Positions 1-8,415 of a stretch of 64,000 nt of DNA are shown piece after piece (the first letter of the stretch is position 1; each line of letters starts with the position of its first letter). A program made the position numbers and the translations under genes. The DNA comes from an uncultured Acidobacteriota bacterium (GTDB taxonomy: Bacteria > Acidobacteriota > UBA6911 > RPQK01 > JAJDTT01). The notes under the pieces were generated by a model. The model ran no database searches, was not told the DNA's origin, and saw only the letters and a list, made by a program, of their open reading frames with translations. The stretch spans positions 372,001 to 436,000 of the forward strand of contig CATOST010000018.1 of the NCBI GenBank assembly GCA_951812665.1. The letters are read 5' to 3'.

Positions 1-128
1 TTCTCGTCCTCATCGGCGACGGCGACCAGTTCCGCCCGGTCCACCGCCAGCCAGACCGTGTCCAGCCCGTGCCCATAGTTGCCTCGATTGGTCCTGCCGA
101 TGACGGCGACCCGGTATTTTTCGCTCAT
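1..128 (-). CDS. Gfo/Idh/MocA-family oxidoreductase, N-terminus only (cut by window edge)
   Basis: Only the first 42 codons are inside the window. The peptide begins MSEKYRVAVIGRTNRGNYG and continues to a second strand ending ELVAVADEDE. This is the beta-alpha-beta Rossmann start of NAD(P)-dependent Gfo/Idh/MocA sugar or inositol dehydrogenases, in which an acidic residue after the second strand binds the cofactor ribose. The ATG at 126-128 is preceded on the minus strand by GAGGTGAG, a good ribosome binding site. The glycine loop (GRTNRGNYGHG) is longer than the usual GxGxxG, a variant frequent in oxidoreductases of Acidobacteriota and Planctomycetota. Substrate cannot be judged from this fragment. 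Confidence 0.72.
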   Translation of the reverse strand, partial: MSEKYRVAVIGRTNRGNYGHGLDTVWLAVDRAELVAVADEDE

Positions 129-167
129 AGTCTCACCTCACAGAACAGGTTGGAGATGACATCGATC

Positions 168-250
168 TTAACAGTCCCTGGTGAAAGTCTCACGCACCAC
201 CGAGACCGGGGCCGGTTCCGCTCTGGCAAACTGTTGCCGGTAGGGCTAAC
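168..250 (+). repeat. R1 palindromic repeat, short divergent copy
   Basis: The left end reads AACAGTCCCTGGTGAAAGTC and the right end TTGCCGGTAGGGCTAAC. These match the two inverted ends of the longer R1 elements at 14956, 39564 and 62077, but the central hairpin is missing or replaced. It lies between the start of the cut oxidoreductase gene and the next gene, so it could separate two divergent promoters. Confidence 0.55.
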
Positions 251-318
251 CTGATGAACCACGCCCGGGACGCCGTATCCGCGTTTCATCGGGTGGTTCG
301 CGTATCGTGGAGTCGCAG

Positions 319-1848
319 ATGGAGCATGGTACGGGCAGGTGGGGAGCTTGGCTGCTCCTGTGGACTCTCCTGGTGGCGGCGGAACCCGCCTGGGGCCAGG
401 AGCCGGCTTCCAACGCCGGTTCGGGGCCGCCGCCGCGAATCGACTTGTCTTCAGCTTCCGGCTCTGAGTCCCGTCCGTCGCCTCAGGAGCTGTTGCGGAA
501 AGCAATTCTCCAACTCCGCCAGCTTCCCGACTCCAACCGTCGCGTGAAACGTTCGGTCGGCGACGTCGTGGAGGCCATTTCCGAGAGCCTGTCCCACCAG
601 GGAGACAGCCTTTACCTCGATGGAAGGCAGATCCGTTCGTATCCGGATGGAAAGAGGGTCTTCAAGTACAGCAAACGGGCGCTGCGCCGGCTGCAGCGGG
701 GTTTCAAATCGGTGCGCGGGAACCGCGAGGTCCAGTCGGTCTTCGAGCGGGTGGCAGAGAATCTCCTCGCGGCTCAGACCGAGATCGCTCGGGTCTCCAT
801 CGAGGCGGCGCAGCGTTTGAGCGCCATCGATCTGGCGGACGAATGGCAGGTGGAAAGAGCCCTTCGGGAATTGGAGAAAGCCGGTCGGCACGATGATTCC
901 AGGAAGGCCATGGATGCCCTGAAGAAGGCGTGGGAGGTGTCGCAGCGGGCGGTCCGCCGGCAGAGCCTGGCGGTCGTCGCCTTCCGGGACTCTCCCGATC
1001 CGTTTTCTCCGGAGCTGGCCACCAGCACTCTGTCCATCACCTTCAAGATTCTGGCCCGGGGGCACTATTCGCTGGACTATGTTCGGGTCATTCAGGATCC
1101 GGCCAGTGGCGAGGCGATCCGAATCTTGAACAATCGTCCCTGGGACGGGAAGGACGGAACCGGACGCGCCGTGTCCGACGGGAGCTACCCTTATCTGGCC
1201 TTTGGTCAGCTCACGAGGCTCACGGTGTACGACCGGCGCCGGGGAAGAATTCCCGTGCGCAGGCCGGGTGAGTACCGAGCCGCATCGTTTCCCATAATTG
1301 GTACGGTCATGGTGGACGGCACACCACCCGTTCTCCAGTTCGAGATCACTCCCCCGCCGAACCGCCACGGCTGGCACAATTCGGACGTGACCGTTTCGTT
1401 CAACGCGCAGGACAACATGACCGGGTTGGCCAGTGTGACTCCCGATCTGAAAATCACCACTGAGGGCCCGGTTCGGCGCCTGAGGGGCATGGCCGTCGAT
1501 CGAGCGGGAAACAGCACTTCCTTGGATCTGGCAGTCAAACTGGACAAGCAACCCCCCTCAATCGAGGTGACGTGGCCCACGACCGGGTCCCGCCTGGAAG
1601 AGGGGGAGCTGAGGTTGACGGGGATGGTTCGAGACGCCCTTTCCGGAGTCTCCCAAGTGACTTGCAACGGAACGCCGGTCCGGTCTTGGGACACGGACTT
1701 CGACTGTGACCTGCAGCTCCGGGAGGGAGAGAATCGAATTCGAGTGGAGGCTGTCGATCACGCGGGAAACAGCGCGTCGGCCTCGATTCGGGTGCACGGC
1801 TTGTCGCCCGCCGCCGCGGCGGGACGCTTCCCCGCCGGAACAGACTAG
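319..1848 (+). CDS. Secreted protein with FlgD-like and bacterial Ig-like domains
   Basis: A signal peptide (residues 1 to about 27, ending AEPAWG) is followed by a charged, probably helical region to about residue 215. A FlgD-type Ig module follows at about 220-305, recognisable by PWDGKDGTGRAVSDGSYPY. Two Ig-like modules end the protein, each with an AVDRAGN or AVDHAGN hallmark, at about 330-410 and 415-495. It is probably exported and structural; no catalytic motif is visible. ATG 319 is preferred because GGAG lies six bases before it; a GTG at 307 would add four residues. The stop is two bases from the next ATG, so it is probably cotranscribed with the beta-propeller gene. Specific function unknown. 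Confidence 0.75.
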   Translation: MEHGTGRWGAWLLLWTLLVAAEPAWGQEPASNAGSGPPPRIDLSSASGSESRPSPQELLRKAILQLRQLPDSNRRVKRSVGDVVEAISESLSHQGDSLYLDGRQIRSYPDGKRVFKYSKRALRRLQRGFKSVRGNREVQSVFERVAENLLAAQTEIARVSIEAAQRLSAIDLADEWQVERALRELEKAGRHDDSRKAMDALKKAWEVSQRAVRRQSLAVVAFRDSPDPFSPELATSTLSITFKILARGHYSLDYVRVIQDPASGEAIRILNNRPWDGKDGTGRAVSDGSYPYLAFGQLTRLTVYDRRRGRIPVRRPGEYRAASFPIIGTVMVDGTPPVLQFEITPPPNRHGWHNSDVTVSFNAQDNMTGLASVTPDLKITTEGPVRRLRGMAVDRAGNSTSLDLAVKLDKQPPSIEVTWPTTGSRLEEGELRLTGMVRDALSGVSQVTCNGTPVRSWDTDFDCDLQLREGENRIRVEAVDHAGNSASASIRVHGLSPAAAAGRFPAGTD

Positions 1849-1850
1849 AA

Positions 1851-3113
1851 ATGGGCGAATCTTTCGCTTCCCCGCCTCGGTGGCTTTTCGCGCTGATGCT
1901 GGGGCTTCAGTTTCAGCTGCCGCTGCTGGCCCAGACGGGAGGAGAAGACTGGCCCCGGTTCCTGGGTCCTCGGGGAGACGGCAGCTCAAGCGAGACAGGT
2001 TTGCTTGAGGGCTGGTCCGAAGAGGGTCCGCCTCTGGTCTGGGAGCGGAGTCTGGGGCGGTCGTTCAGTCCGCCCGTGACCGCTGACGACCGTATCGTCG
2101 TATTTCACCGGGTTCGGGATGAGGAGGTCGTCGAGTGTCTCGAAGCCGGGACGGGGCGTCCCATCTGGAAGCAGGGATATCCCACTCGCTACCTGGATCG
2201 TTACGGTTACAACAACGGCCCCCGATCCTCCCCAACCATCGACGGAGAACGGGTCTACACCTTCGGGGCCGAGGGAAAGCTCACCTGCCTGGACTTTTCC
2301 ACGGGTCGGATCCTCTGGCAGCGGTGGATCAACCGTGACTACCGCGTTCCCCAGAACTTTTTCGGCGTCGGTTCGGCGCCGGTGGTCGAAGGGAATCGAA
2401 TTCTGCTGAATGCGGGCGGCGACGGAGCGGGTGTCCTGTCGCTGGACAAGAACTCGGGTGAGACCATCTGGAAGACCGGCGAGGATGAGGCCAGCTACTC
2501 AACGCCGGCCGTCGTCGATCTGAACGGACGCCGAGTCGCCATGTTCTTGACCCGGGGGGGCTTCCTGGCGGTCGACGCGGCGAACGGCCGGGAACTGTAC
2601 CGCTATCCTTTCCGTTCCCGCAGCCATGAATCGGTCAATGCCGCCACGCCGGTGGTCGTGGGGAACCAGGTCTTTCTCTCGGCGACTTACAATACGGGAG
2701 CCGTTCTGCTGGAGTTGGGTTCGCAAGGTTTGACGGAAGTCTGGCGAGACCGGCGGGCGATGCAGAACCACTGGGCCACGAGTCTCTATCGGGACGGATA
2801 CCTGTATGGAGTGGACGGCCGGCACGAGGGACAGGCAAACCTGCGTTGCATCGAGTTCCTGACCGGTGCGGTTCGCTGGGAATCACCTCGGGACCTGGGC
2901 CGATCCGGTTTTGTCCTGGCCGAGGGTCGACTCATTCTGTTGGGGGAGCGGGGAGATCTGGCACTGGTGGAATTGAGCCCGGAATCGTATCGGGAGAAGG
3001 CTCGTGCACGGGTCCTGACCTACCCCTGCTGGGCTCCACCCGTCCTCTCCCACGGGCTTCTCTATCTTCGCAACGAAATCCGCCTGATCTGCCTGGACTT
3101 GAGAAAGAAGTGA
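1851..3113 (+). CDS. PQQ-binding-like beta-propeller repeat protein, secreted
   Basis: A signal peptide (residues 1 to about 27, ending LPLLAQ) is followed by EDWPRFLGPRGDG, the typical opening of the periplasmic outer-membrane-assembly-like beta-propellers common in Acidobacteriota and Planctomycetota. Repeats carry the PQQ-type blade pattern, for example GKLTCLDFSTGRILWQ and GVLSLDKNSGETIWK, spaced about 45 residues apart. The length (420 aa) fits a seven- or eight-bladed propeller. No cytochrome c motif and no catalytic dehydrogenase motif is seen, so it is more likely a structural or binding propeller than an active quinoprotein. It follows the Ig-like gene by two bases. Confidence 0.88.
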   Translation: MGESFASPPRWLFALMLGLQFQLPLLAQTGGEDWPRFLGPRGDGSSSETGLLEGWSEEGPPLVWERSLGRSFSPPVTADDRIVVFHRVRDEEVVECLEAGTGRPIWKQGYPTRYLDRYGYNNGPRSSPTIDGERVYTFGAEGKLTCLDFSTGRILWQRWINRDYRVPQNFFGVGSAPVVEGNRILLNAGGDGAGVLSLDKNSGETIWKTGEDEASYSTPAVVDLNGRRVAMFLTRGGFLAVDAANGRELYRYPFRSRSHESVNAATPVVVGNQVFLSATYNTGAVLLELGSQGLTEVWRDRRAMQNHWATSLYRDGYLYGVDGRHEGQANLRCIEFLTGAVRWESPRDLGRSGFVLAEGRLILLGERGDLALVELSPESYREKARARVLTYPCWAPPVLSHGLLYLRNEIRLICLDLRKK

Positions 3114-3241
3114 ACTGTTCTTTCGTCCGCTCCACATGAATCCCGGGAGGTCGGCGCACGCGGGACCGGGCCGGGGGCGTCCCTGCATCTCCCGGCGCAG
3201 GTTCCGCTCTTGCGCGAGGTGGGACTCTCGCCACCGGCTGG

Positions 3242-3254
3242 TATACTCCCGACG
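3242..3254 (+). promoter_or_regulatory. Extended -10 promoter (TGGTATACT), possibly leaderless start
   Basis: The hexamer TATACT at 3242-3247 is preceded by TG in extended -10 position. Its end is only six bases from the GTG start codon at 3254, so transcription would begin at or beside that codon. No Shine-Dalgarno sequence is present. Seen directly: the motif and spacing; inferred: leaderless initiation. Confidence 0.4.
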
Positions 3255-4474
3255 TGATCCGGGCCCTTCAGGTGAGCAAGGTGTACAGGTCCTACCCGGG
3301 TCCATTCGCCCTCTTGCGGGAGATCAGTTCCGGGAGACCTTCCCATCGGCCCTTCACGGCCCTGGAATCGGTCAGTTTTCAAGTACGACGCGGTGAAAGT
3401 TTCGGCATCGTCGGCAACAACGGGGCAGGGAAGTCGACCCTGCTCAAGATATTGGCCGGAACCTGCGCTCCCACCCGCGGAGAAGTCCAGCTCCAGGGTC
3501 GAGTGGCCGCACTTCTGGAATTGGGCGTCGGTTTCGACCCGGAGTTTACGGGACGGCGCAACCTCTACTTCGGGGGCACCCTGGCTGGTTTTTCCAGGGA
3601 TGAGATCGCGCGCCGCGAGTCGGAGATCATCGAATTCAGTGGCCTTGGCGATGAGATCGATCGACCGGTCAAGACCTACTCCGCGGGCATGATGCTGCGA
3701 CTTGCCTTCTCCCTGGCGACCAGTTTCGAACCGGATGTGCTGATCGTCGACGAGGTTCTGGCCGTGGGTGACGGTGAGTTCCAGAGCAGGTGTCTCGATC
3801 GTATTCAAGGCCTCCGGGATCGAGGCTGCACCGCAGTCTTATGCTCCCACGCTCTCCATCAGATAGAAGCCTTCTGTTCCCGAGCCCTTTGGCTGCATCG
3901 GGGGCGGGCCCAGGCGATGGGTTCAAGCCGCGAGGTGGTGGGGCGATACCGTGATTTCTGTCAGGCTGGGAGCCGGGAGTGGGATCCGGTTCAGGCCCAG
4001 GAGGCCGGTTCTCGAAAGATCTGCTGGATCGAGGATGTCAAGCTCGAACGTCCCCGGACCGGGCCCTTCCGGACTGGCGATAGTTTGAAGTTGGACGTTT
4101 CGGCCCGCTTTCTCCCCGAGTTCCACGGGACTCCCGGCCTGGGAGTCGCCGTGGTGCGAGACGATGGGGTTGTCGTCTACGTCACCAGCACCATCTTCGA
4201 CGGTGTCCCGCTCCAAGAGGCCGGTCCCGGCGAGTACCACGCCCGGGTGGCCTTTCCTCGCATGGCGCTATTGGAAGGCCGCTACTACTTCAACGTCGTG
4301 GCCACCGATACCGCAGGTCTCCAGTCCTACGATCTGGCCGAGAAGAAGGAACCCTTCTCCGTGACCCACAGCGGTTCCGATTCGGGACTTCTCAGGCTGG
4401 CACTGGAATGGGGGCAAGGAGAGAAAAGAGGAACAAGGAAAGAGGGAAGAGAGAAGAGGAGGAGTGGGGAGTGA
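3254..4474 (+). CDS. ABC transporter ATP-binding protein, Wzt/RfbE polysaccharide-export type
   Basis: Walker [10 protein letters not shown] (residues 54-62), signature YSAGMMLRL (142-150) and Walker [13 protein letters not shown] (161-172) show a complete nucleotide-binding domain of the subfamily exporting O-antigen, teichoic acid or capsule. After about residue 245 comes a Wzt-type C-terminal beta-sandwich that in E. coli O9a recognises the finished polysaccharide. The DEVLAVGD Walker B extension is typical of this subfamily. No permease gene (Wzm) is next to it, so its membrane partner must be elsewhere. The start is GTG 3254, preceded by an extended -10 rather than a ribosome site. The stop overlaps the start of the acyl-CoA synthetase gene. 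Confidence 0.9.
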   Translation: MIRALQVSKVYRSYPGPFALLREISSGRPSHRPFTALESVSFQVRRGESFGIVGNNGAGKSTLLKILAGTCAPTRGEVQLQGRVAALLELGVGFDPEFTGRRNLYFGGTLAGFSRDEIARRESEIIEFSGLGDEIDRPVKTYSAGMMLRLAFSLATSFEPDVLIVDEVLAVGDGEFQSRCLDRIQGLRDRGCTAVLCSHALHQIEAFCSRALWLHRGRAQAMGSSREVVGRYRDFCQAGSREWDPVQAQEAGSRKICWIEDVKLERPRTGPFRTGDSLKLDVSARFLPEFHGTPGLGVAVVRDDGVVVYVTSTIFDGVPLQEAGPGEYHARVAFPRMALLEGRYYFNVVATDTAGLQSYDLAEKKEPFSVTHSGSDSGLLRLALEWGQGEKRGTRKEGREKRRSGE

Positions 4475-6528
4475 GGAGCTCCGCCGCCGAACGGGTGCGC
4501 AGCGACGATCTGGTTGCCCTGGGTTTGAAACCTCGGGAAGCCCGGCGGCTGGCGGCGGAAGTGAACCGTCTGTTGGACACTTGCCCCTCCGTCGAATGCT
4601 GGCGACGGATCAGTAGCGGTCTCCTGAGTCCGGCTCATCCCTTCCCGGTCCACCGGCTGCTGCACAGGATCGTGTTCCACAACCAGCACGATATGGGTCC
4701 CGCGCCCATTTTCGTCCCGGCGCCGAATTCCATCCAGGAAACGAACCTGGCGCGAATCCAGGAGCAACTGGGTCTGGAATCGTTTGCCGAACTTCACTCC
4801 TGGACCGTAGAGAACCGCTCCGGGTATTGGGAAATGATGATCCGGCATCTGGGGATCCGGTTCCGGACTCCGCCGCTTCGAATACTGGATTCGACACCCG
4901 ATGTGGAAAACGTGAGATGGCTGCCCGGGGCCAGACTGAACATTGCCGAAAGCTGCTTTGGCCGTGGATCGGAACCAGCCGTCGTTTATCGGAGGGAGGG
5001 GGCGCCCCTTTCCAGTCTGACGCGTAAGGGGTTGGACTCTCTCTCGAACCGTGTCGCCAACGCGCTGCCCCTTCTGGGAGTGGATCGGGGTGACACGGTT
5101 GCCATCGACATGCCCATGAACGTCGAAGCCGTGGCCATCTACCTGGGTGTCATCAAGGCGGGTTGTGTGGCGCTGACCATAGCCGAGAGCTTTTCCGCAC
5201 CGGAAGTCCGGACCCGGCTCAAGGTCGGAAAGGCCAAGGCCCTCTTTACTCAGGACCGGATTCTGCGCGGTTCCCGGGAGCTTCCCCTTTACGCCAGGAT
5301 GATGGAGGCCGGCGCGCCGGTGACAGTGGTGGTGCCGGCTCGGGGACGCCTCTCCGAGCCGCTACGGGAGGGAGATCTGTCGTGGGACGATTTCCTGAGT
5401 GAAAACGATGCATTCCAGGCGGTGGCGTGTGATCCCGACGATGCCATCAACATTCTCTTTTCTTCGGGGACCACGGGCGAGCCCAAGGCCATTCCGTTCA
5501 CCCACCTGACCCCCGTCAAGTGCGCCGCCGACGGATGTCTGCATCAGGACATTCGGGAGGGAGACGTGGTGGCATGGCCTACGAGCCTGGGATGGATGAT
5601 GGGACCCTGGTTGATCTATGCTTCCCTCATCAATGGAGCCACCATCGCGCTCTTCGACGGCATTCCCACGTCCAGGTCGTTCTGCGAGTTCGTGCAGGAT
5701 GCGAAAGTGAACGTTCTGGGGGTCGTGCCCACTTTGGTCGGGGCCTGGCGGGCCGGAGGCTGGTTGGAAGGACTCGACTGGTCCTCGGTCAGGGTCTTCA
5801 CCTCCACGGGAGAATGCTCGAATCCCGACGACATGCACTATCTGACCTCCAGGGCGGGGTACCGGCCGGTAGTCGAGTACTGCGGCGGAACCGAGATCGG
5901 GGGCGCTTACATCACCGGCACCGTGGTCCAAACGTCGGTTGCCTCAGCCTTCTCGACGGCAGCTCTGGGCATGAGTCTGACCATTCTGGATCGGCGTGGC
6001 GTCGAGTCCGATCAGGGTGAGATATTCATCGTTCCCCCCTCCATCGGGCTCTCCACGCGCCTGTTGAACCGGAACCACCACCGGGAGTATTTCGCCGGAA
6101 CGCCCCAAGGCCCGGGGGGGGGCCTGCTGCGCCGTCATGGAGATCGGATGAAGCGGCTCGACAACGGTTACTACCGGGCTCAGGGGCGGATGGACGACAC
6201 CATGAACCTGGGCGGCATCAAGGTGGGGTCGGCAGAGATCGAAAGAGTCTTGAATCGGGTTCCGGGGATCGGTGAGACGGCGGCGGTGGCTGTCTCTCCT
6301 CCCGGTGGAGGCGCGACCCGGCTGGTGGTCTACGTCGTCCCGGCCGCGCCGGAACCGGAGTTCGACGAGCAGGAGCTCAAGGGAATCTTCCGGAAGGTGA
6401 TTGCGGATCAGCTCAATCCCCTCTTCAGACTCCACGATGTGAAGGTGGTCCGGATGATGCCCCGGACCGCCTCCAACAAGATCCTTCGGCGTCAGTTGCG
6501 GTCCGGATACACGGGGCAGGATTCGTGA
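4471..6528 (+). CDS. AMP-forming acyl-CoA synthetase (acetyl/acyl-activating enzyme)
   Basis: ANL-superfamily adenylating enzyme that activates a carboxylate to its CoA thioester through an acyl-AMP. The P-loop-like motif [16 protein letters not shown] lies near residue 330, the A5-type motif [12 protein letters not shown] near 470, and the hinge and C-terminal [15 protein letters not shown] near 585. The [13 protein letters not shown] wording resembles the plant peroxisomal AAE17/AAE18 group more than housekeeping Acs. GTG 4471 is chosen as the start because it makes a GTGA overlap with the stop of the ABC gene and follows a GGAGG-rich stretch. The 21 codons upstream are lysine- and glutamate-rich and belong to the tail of the ABC reading frame. 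Substrate is unknown. Confidence 0.88.
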   Translation: MRSSAAERVRSDDLVALGLKPREARRLAAEVNRLLDTCPSVECWRRISSGLLSPAHPFPVHRLLHRIVFHNQHDMGPAPIFVPAPNSIQETNLARIQEQLGLESFAELHSWTVENRSGYWEMMIRHLGIRFRTPPLRILDSTPDVENVRWLPGARLNIAESCFGRGSEPAVVYRREGAPLSSLTRKGLDSLSNRVANALPLLGVDRGDTVAIDMPMNVEAVAIYLGVIKAGCVALTIAESFSAPEVRTRLKVGKAKALFTQDRILRGSRELPLYARMMEAGAPVTVVVPARGRLSEPLREGDLSWDDFLSENDAFQAVACDPDDAINILFSSGTTGEPKAIPFTHLTPVKCAADGCLHQDIREGDVVAWPTSLGWMMGPWLIYASLINGATIALFDGIPTSRSFCEFVQDAKVNVLGVVPTLVGAWRAGGWLEGLDWSSVRVFTSTGECSNPDDMHYLTSRAGYRPVVEYCGGTEIGGAYITGTVVQTSVASAFSTAALGMSLTILDRRGVESDQGEIFIVPPSIGLSTRLLNRNHHREYFAGTPQGPGGGLLRRHGDRMKRLDNGYYRAQGRMDDTMNLGGIKVGSAEIERVLNRVPGIGETAAVAVSPPGGGATRLVVYVVPAAPEPEFDEQELKGIFRKVIADQLNPLFRLHDVKVVRMMPRTASNKILRRQLRSGYTGQDS

Positions 6529-6568
6529 TCAGGAGCCAGGATACCCAGATGCGGGAGACCGGCGCATC

Positions 6569-8362
6569 ATGACCTTCGAGATCGCCTTCATGTTGGGGCT
6601 GATCGCAGTCGCTCTGGTGGTGTTCTCGCTGGAAATCTTTCCCATCGAGGTGACGGCGGTCGCTCTCCTGGGTGTCCTGTTGGTCACTGGAACCCTCACT
6701 GTGGAACAGGCCGTTTCGGGGTTCAGCAACAAGGCGGTGGTTACCATAGCCGCCATGTTCCTCCTGAGTCACGCCCTGGTGAAGACCGGTATTCTGGAGG
6801 TGGCCGCCGATCGTCTCAGCCGCCAGGTAGGGACCCGGAAATGGCTGGGAATGTGCATTTTCCTGGGCGTGGCCGGTATTCTCTCCGGGTTTCTGAACAA
6901 CACTGCGGTGGTGGCGGTTTTCATTCCACTGGCCATCAACCTGTGCCGCCGCTTCCACCTGAGCCCCAGCAAAGCCCTGATCCCTCTCTCCTTCGCCAGT
7001 ATGGCCGGCGGAACCCTGACCCTGGTAGGGACGTCCACGAACCTGATCGTCAGCTCCGTCGCTGAGAAGGCCGGTCAGGCTTCTTTCGGAATGTTCGAGT
7101 TCTTTCCTCTGGGTATCTTGCTGTTGGGCGCCGGACTGATCTACGTCTGTCTCCTCTCCCGGCGCTTTCTCCCCTCCCGCTCCACCCCCGTCTCCCTTGC
7201 CGGGAACTACCACATGGGCGCCTACCTCACCGAAGTCCGGGTCCGGGAGAAGTCGAAACTCGCCGGAAGGACCTGCCTGGAAGTCGGCATGAACAAGCAC
7301 TATGACATCATCGTGCTGTCGATCCTGAGAGACGGTCAGCATGTCTCCCACAATATTCGAAACGAGCGTCTCGGAGTCGGCGACATCCTTATCGTCCGCG
7401 GGACCATCGACAACATCTTCCGGCTGCGAAGGGAATTGGGGCTGGACCTGCTCTCGGACATCAAGCTCAACGATCGGGAATTGGCCCGGGAAGGGCAACT
7501 CATGGCCGAGGGTCTGGTCACCCGCACCAGCTCCCTGATCGGCAAGACCTTGAAGGAAGCCGACTTCCGCCAGCACTATCGGGCCTTCGTGCTGGCCGTC
7601 CGGCGCCATGGGGAGATCTTGAGGAACAAGATTGCCAATATCCCCTTGCATTTTTCCGACACCTTGCTGATGCTGGCTTCCCCCGACAGGCTCGACGATC
7701 TTCGACGTTCCGATGACCTCATCGTCATCTCCCAGGTCGATCTCAACATCAGAAGAGGCCGCCTGTGGTGGCTGGTCCTGGTTCTGATTCCGGTGATGGT
7801 GGTCCTGGCCGCCCTGGGCGTGATGGAGATTCTGAAGGGGGCGTTTCTGGCGGTGGTGCTGCTCCTTTTTCTTTCCATTCTCTCTCCGCAGGAGGCCTAC
7901 CGGTCCATCGACTGGTCGGTCGTGGTCCTGATCGCGTCGTTGATCCCCGTGGGCGAGGCCATGATCGAAACCGGCACGGCCGGCTACATCGCCGACCAGA
8001 TCCTGGTTGTGGTCTCTCTCTTCGAGGGGTCGGACCTGGCCCCCTACGTCGGAGTGTCGCTGATCTATCTGGTGACCTGCGTCCTGACTCAGGTGGTGTC
8101 CAATGCGGCCACCGCCGTCTTGATGCCGCCGGTGGCTCTGAGCCTGGCTGCCGCTCTGGGCGTGGACGCGAGACCCTTTCTGATGGCGACCTGCTTCGCC
8201 GCGTCGTCGGCGTTCCTCACCCCCATGGGCTACCAGACCAATCTCATGGTCTATGCCCCGGGCAACTACCGGTTTCTGGACTACACCCGATTCGGCGGTC
8301 CCTTGAGTCTGGTCTTCTGGGTCATGGCGACCGTGTTCATTCCCCGATTCTGGCCGTTTTAG
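6569..8362 (+). CDS. SLC13/DASS-family permease with two central TrkA_C (RCK_C) domains
   Basis: A 597-residue membrane protein: a hydrophobic N-terminal half of the CitMHS/DASS type (GTLTLVGTSTNLIVSSVA near residue 155 is the substrate and Na+ site signature), a soluble middle with two TrkA_C-like modules (about 210-300 and 300-390), and a second hydrophobic half ending with VSNAATAVLMPP and MGYQTNLMVYAPG, the repeat-related second signature. Such proteins import sulfate, dicarboxylates or citrate with sodium. The two RCK_C modules suggest ligand control of gating. It starts 41 bases after the acyl-CoA synthetase. The substrate cannot be fixed from sequence. Confidence 0.9.
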   Translation: MTFEIAFMLGLIAVALVVFSLEIFPIEVTAVALLGVLLVTGTLTVEQAVSGFSNKAVVTIAAMFLLSHALVKTGILEVAADRLSRQVGTRKWLGMCIFLGVAGILSGFLNNTAVVAVFIPLAINLCRRFHLSPSKALIPLSFASMAGGTLTLVGTSTNLIVSSVAEKAGQASFGMFEFFPLGILLLGAGLIYVCLLSRRFLPSRSTPVSLAGNYHMGAYLTEVRVREKSKLAGRTCLEVGMNKHYDIIVLSILRDGQHVSHNIRNERLGVGDILIVRGTIDNIFRLRRELGLDLLSDIKLNDRELAREGQLMAEGLVTRTSSLIGKTLKEADFRQHYRAFVLAVRRHGEILRNKIANIPLHFSDTLLMLASPDRLDDLRRSDDLIVISQVDLNIRRGRLWWLVLVLIPVMVVLAALGVMEILKGAFLAVVLLLFLSILSPQEAYRSIDWSVVVLIASLIPVGEAMIETGTAGYIADQILVVVSLFEGSDLAPYVGVSLIYLVTCVLTQVVSNAATAVLMPPVALSLAAALGVDARPFLMATCFAASSAFLTPMGYQTNLMVYAPGNYRFLDYTRFGGPLSLVFWVMATVFIPRFWPF

Positions 8363-8415
8363 TCCATTCTTGGCGGCGGTAGTAGGCTTGGCCGCGAACT
8401 TCCCGGAGGTACTCA

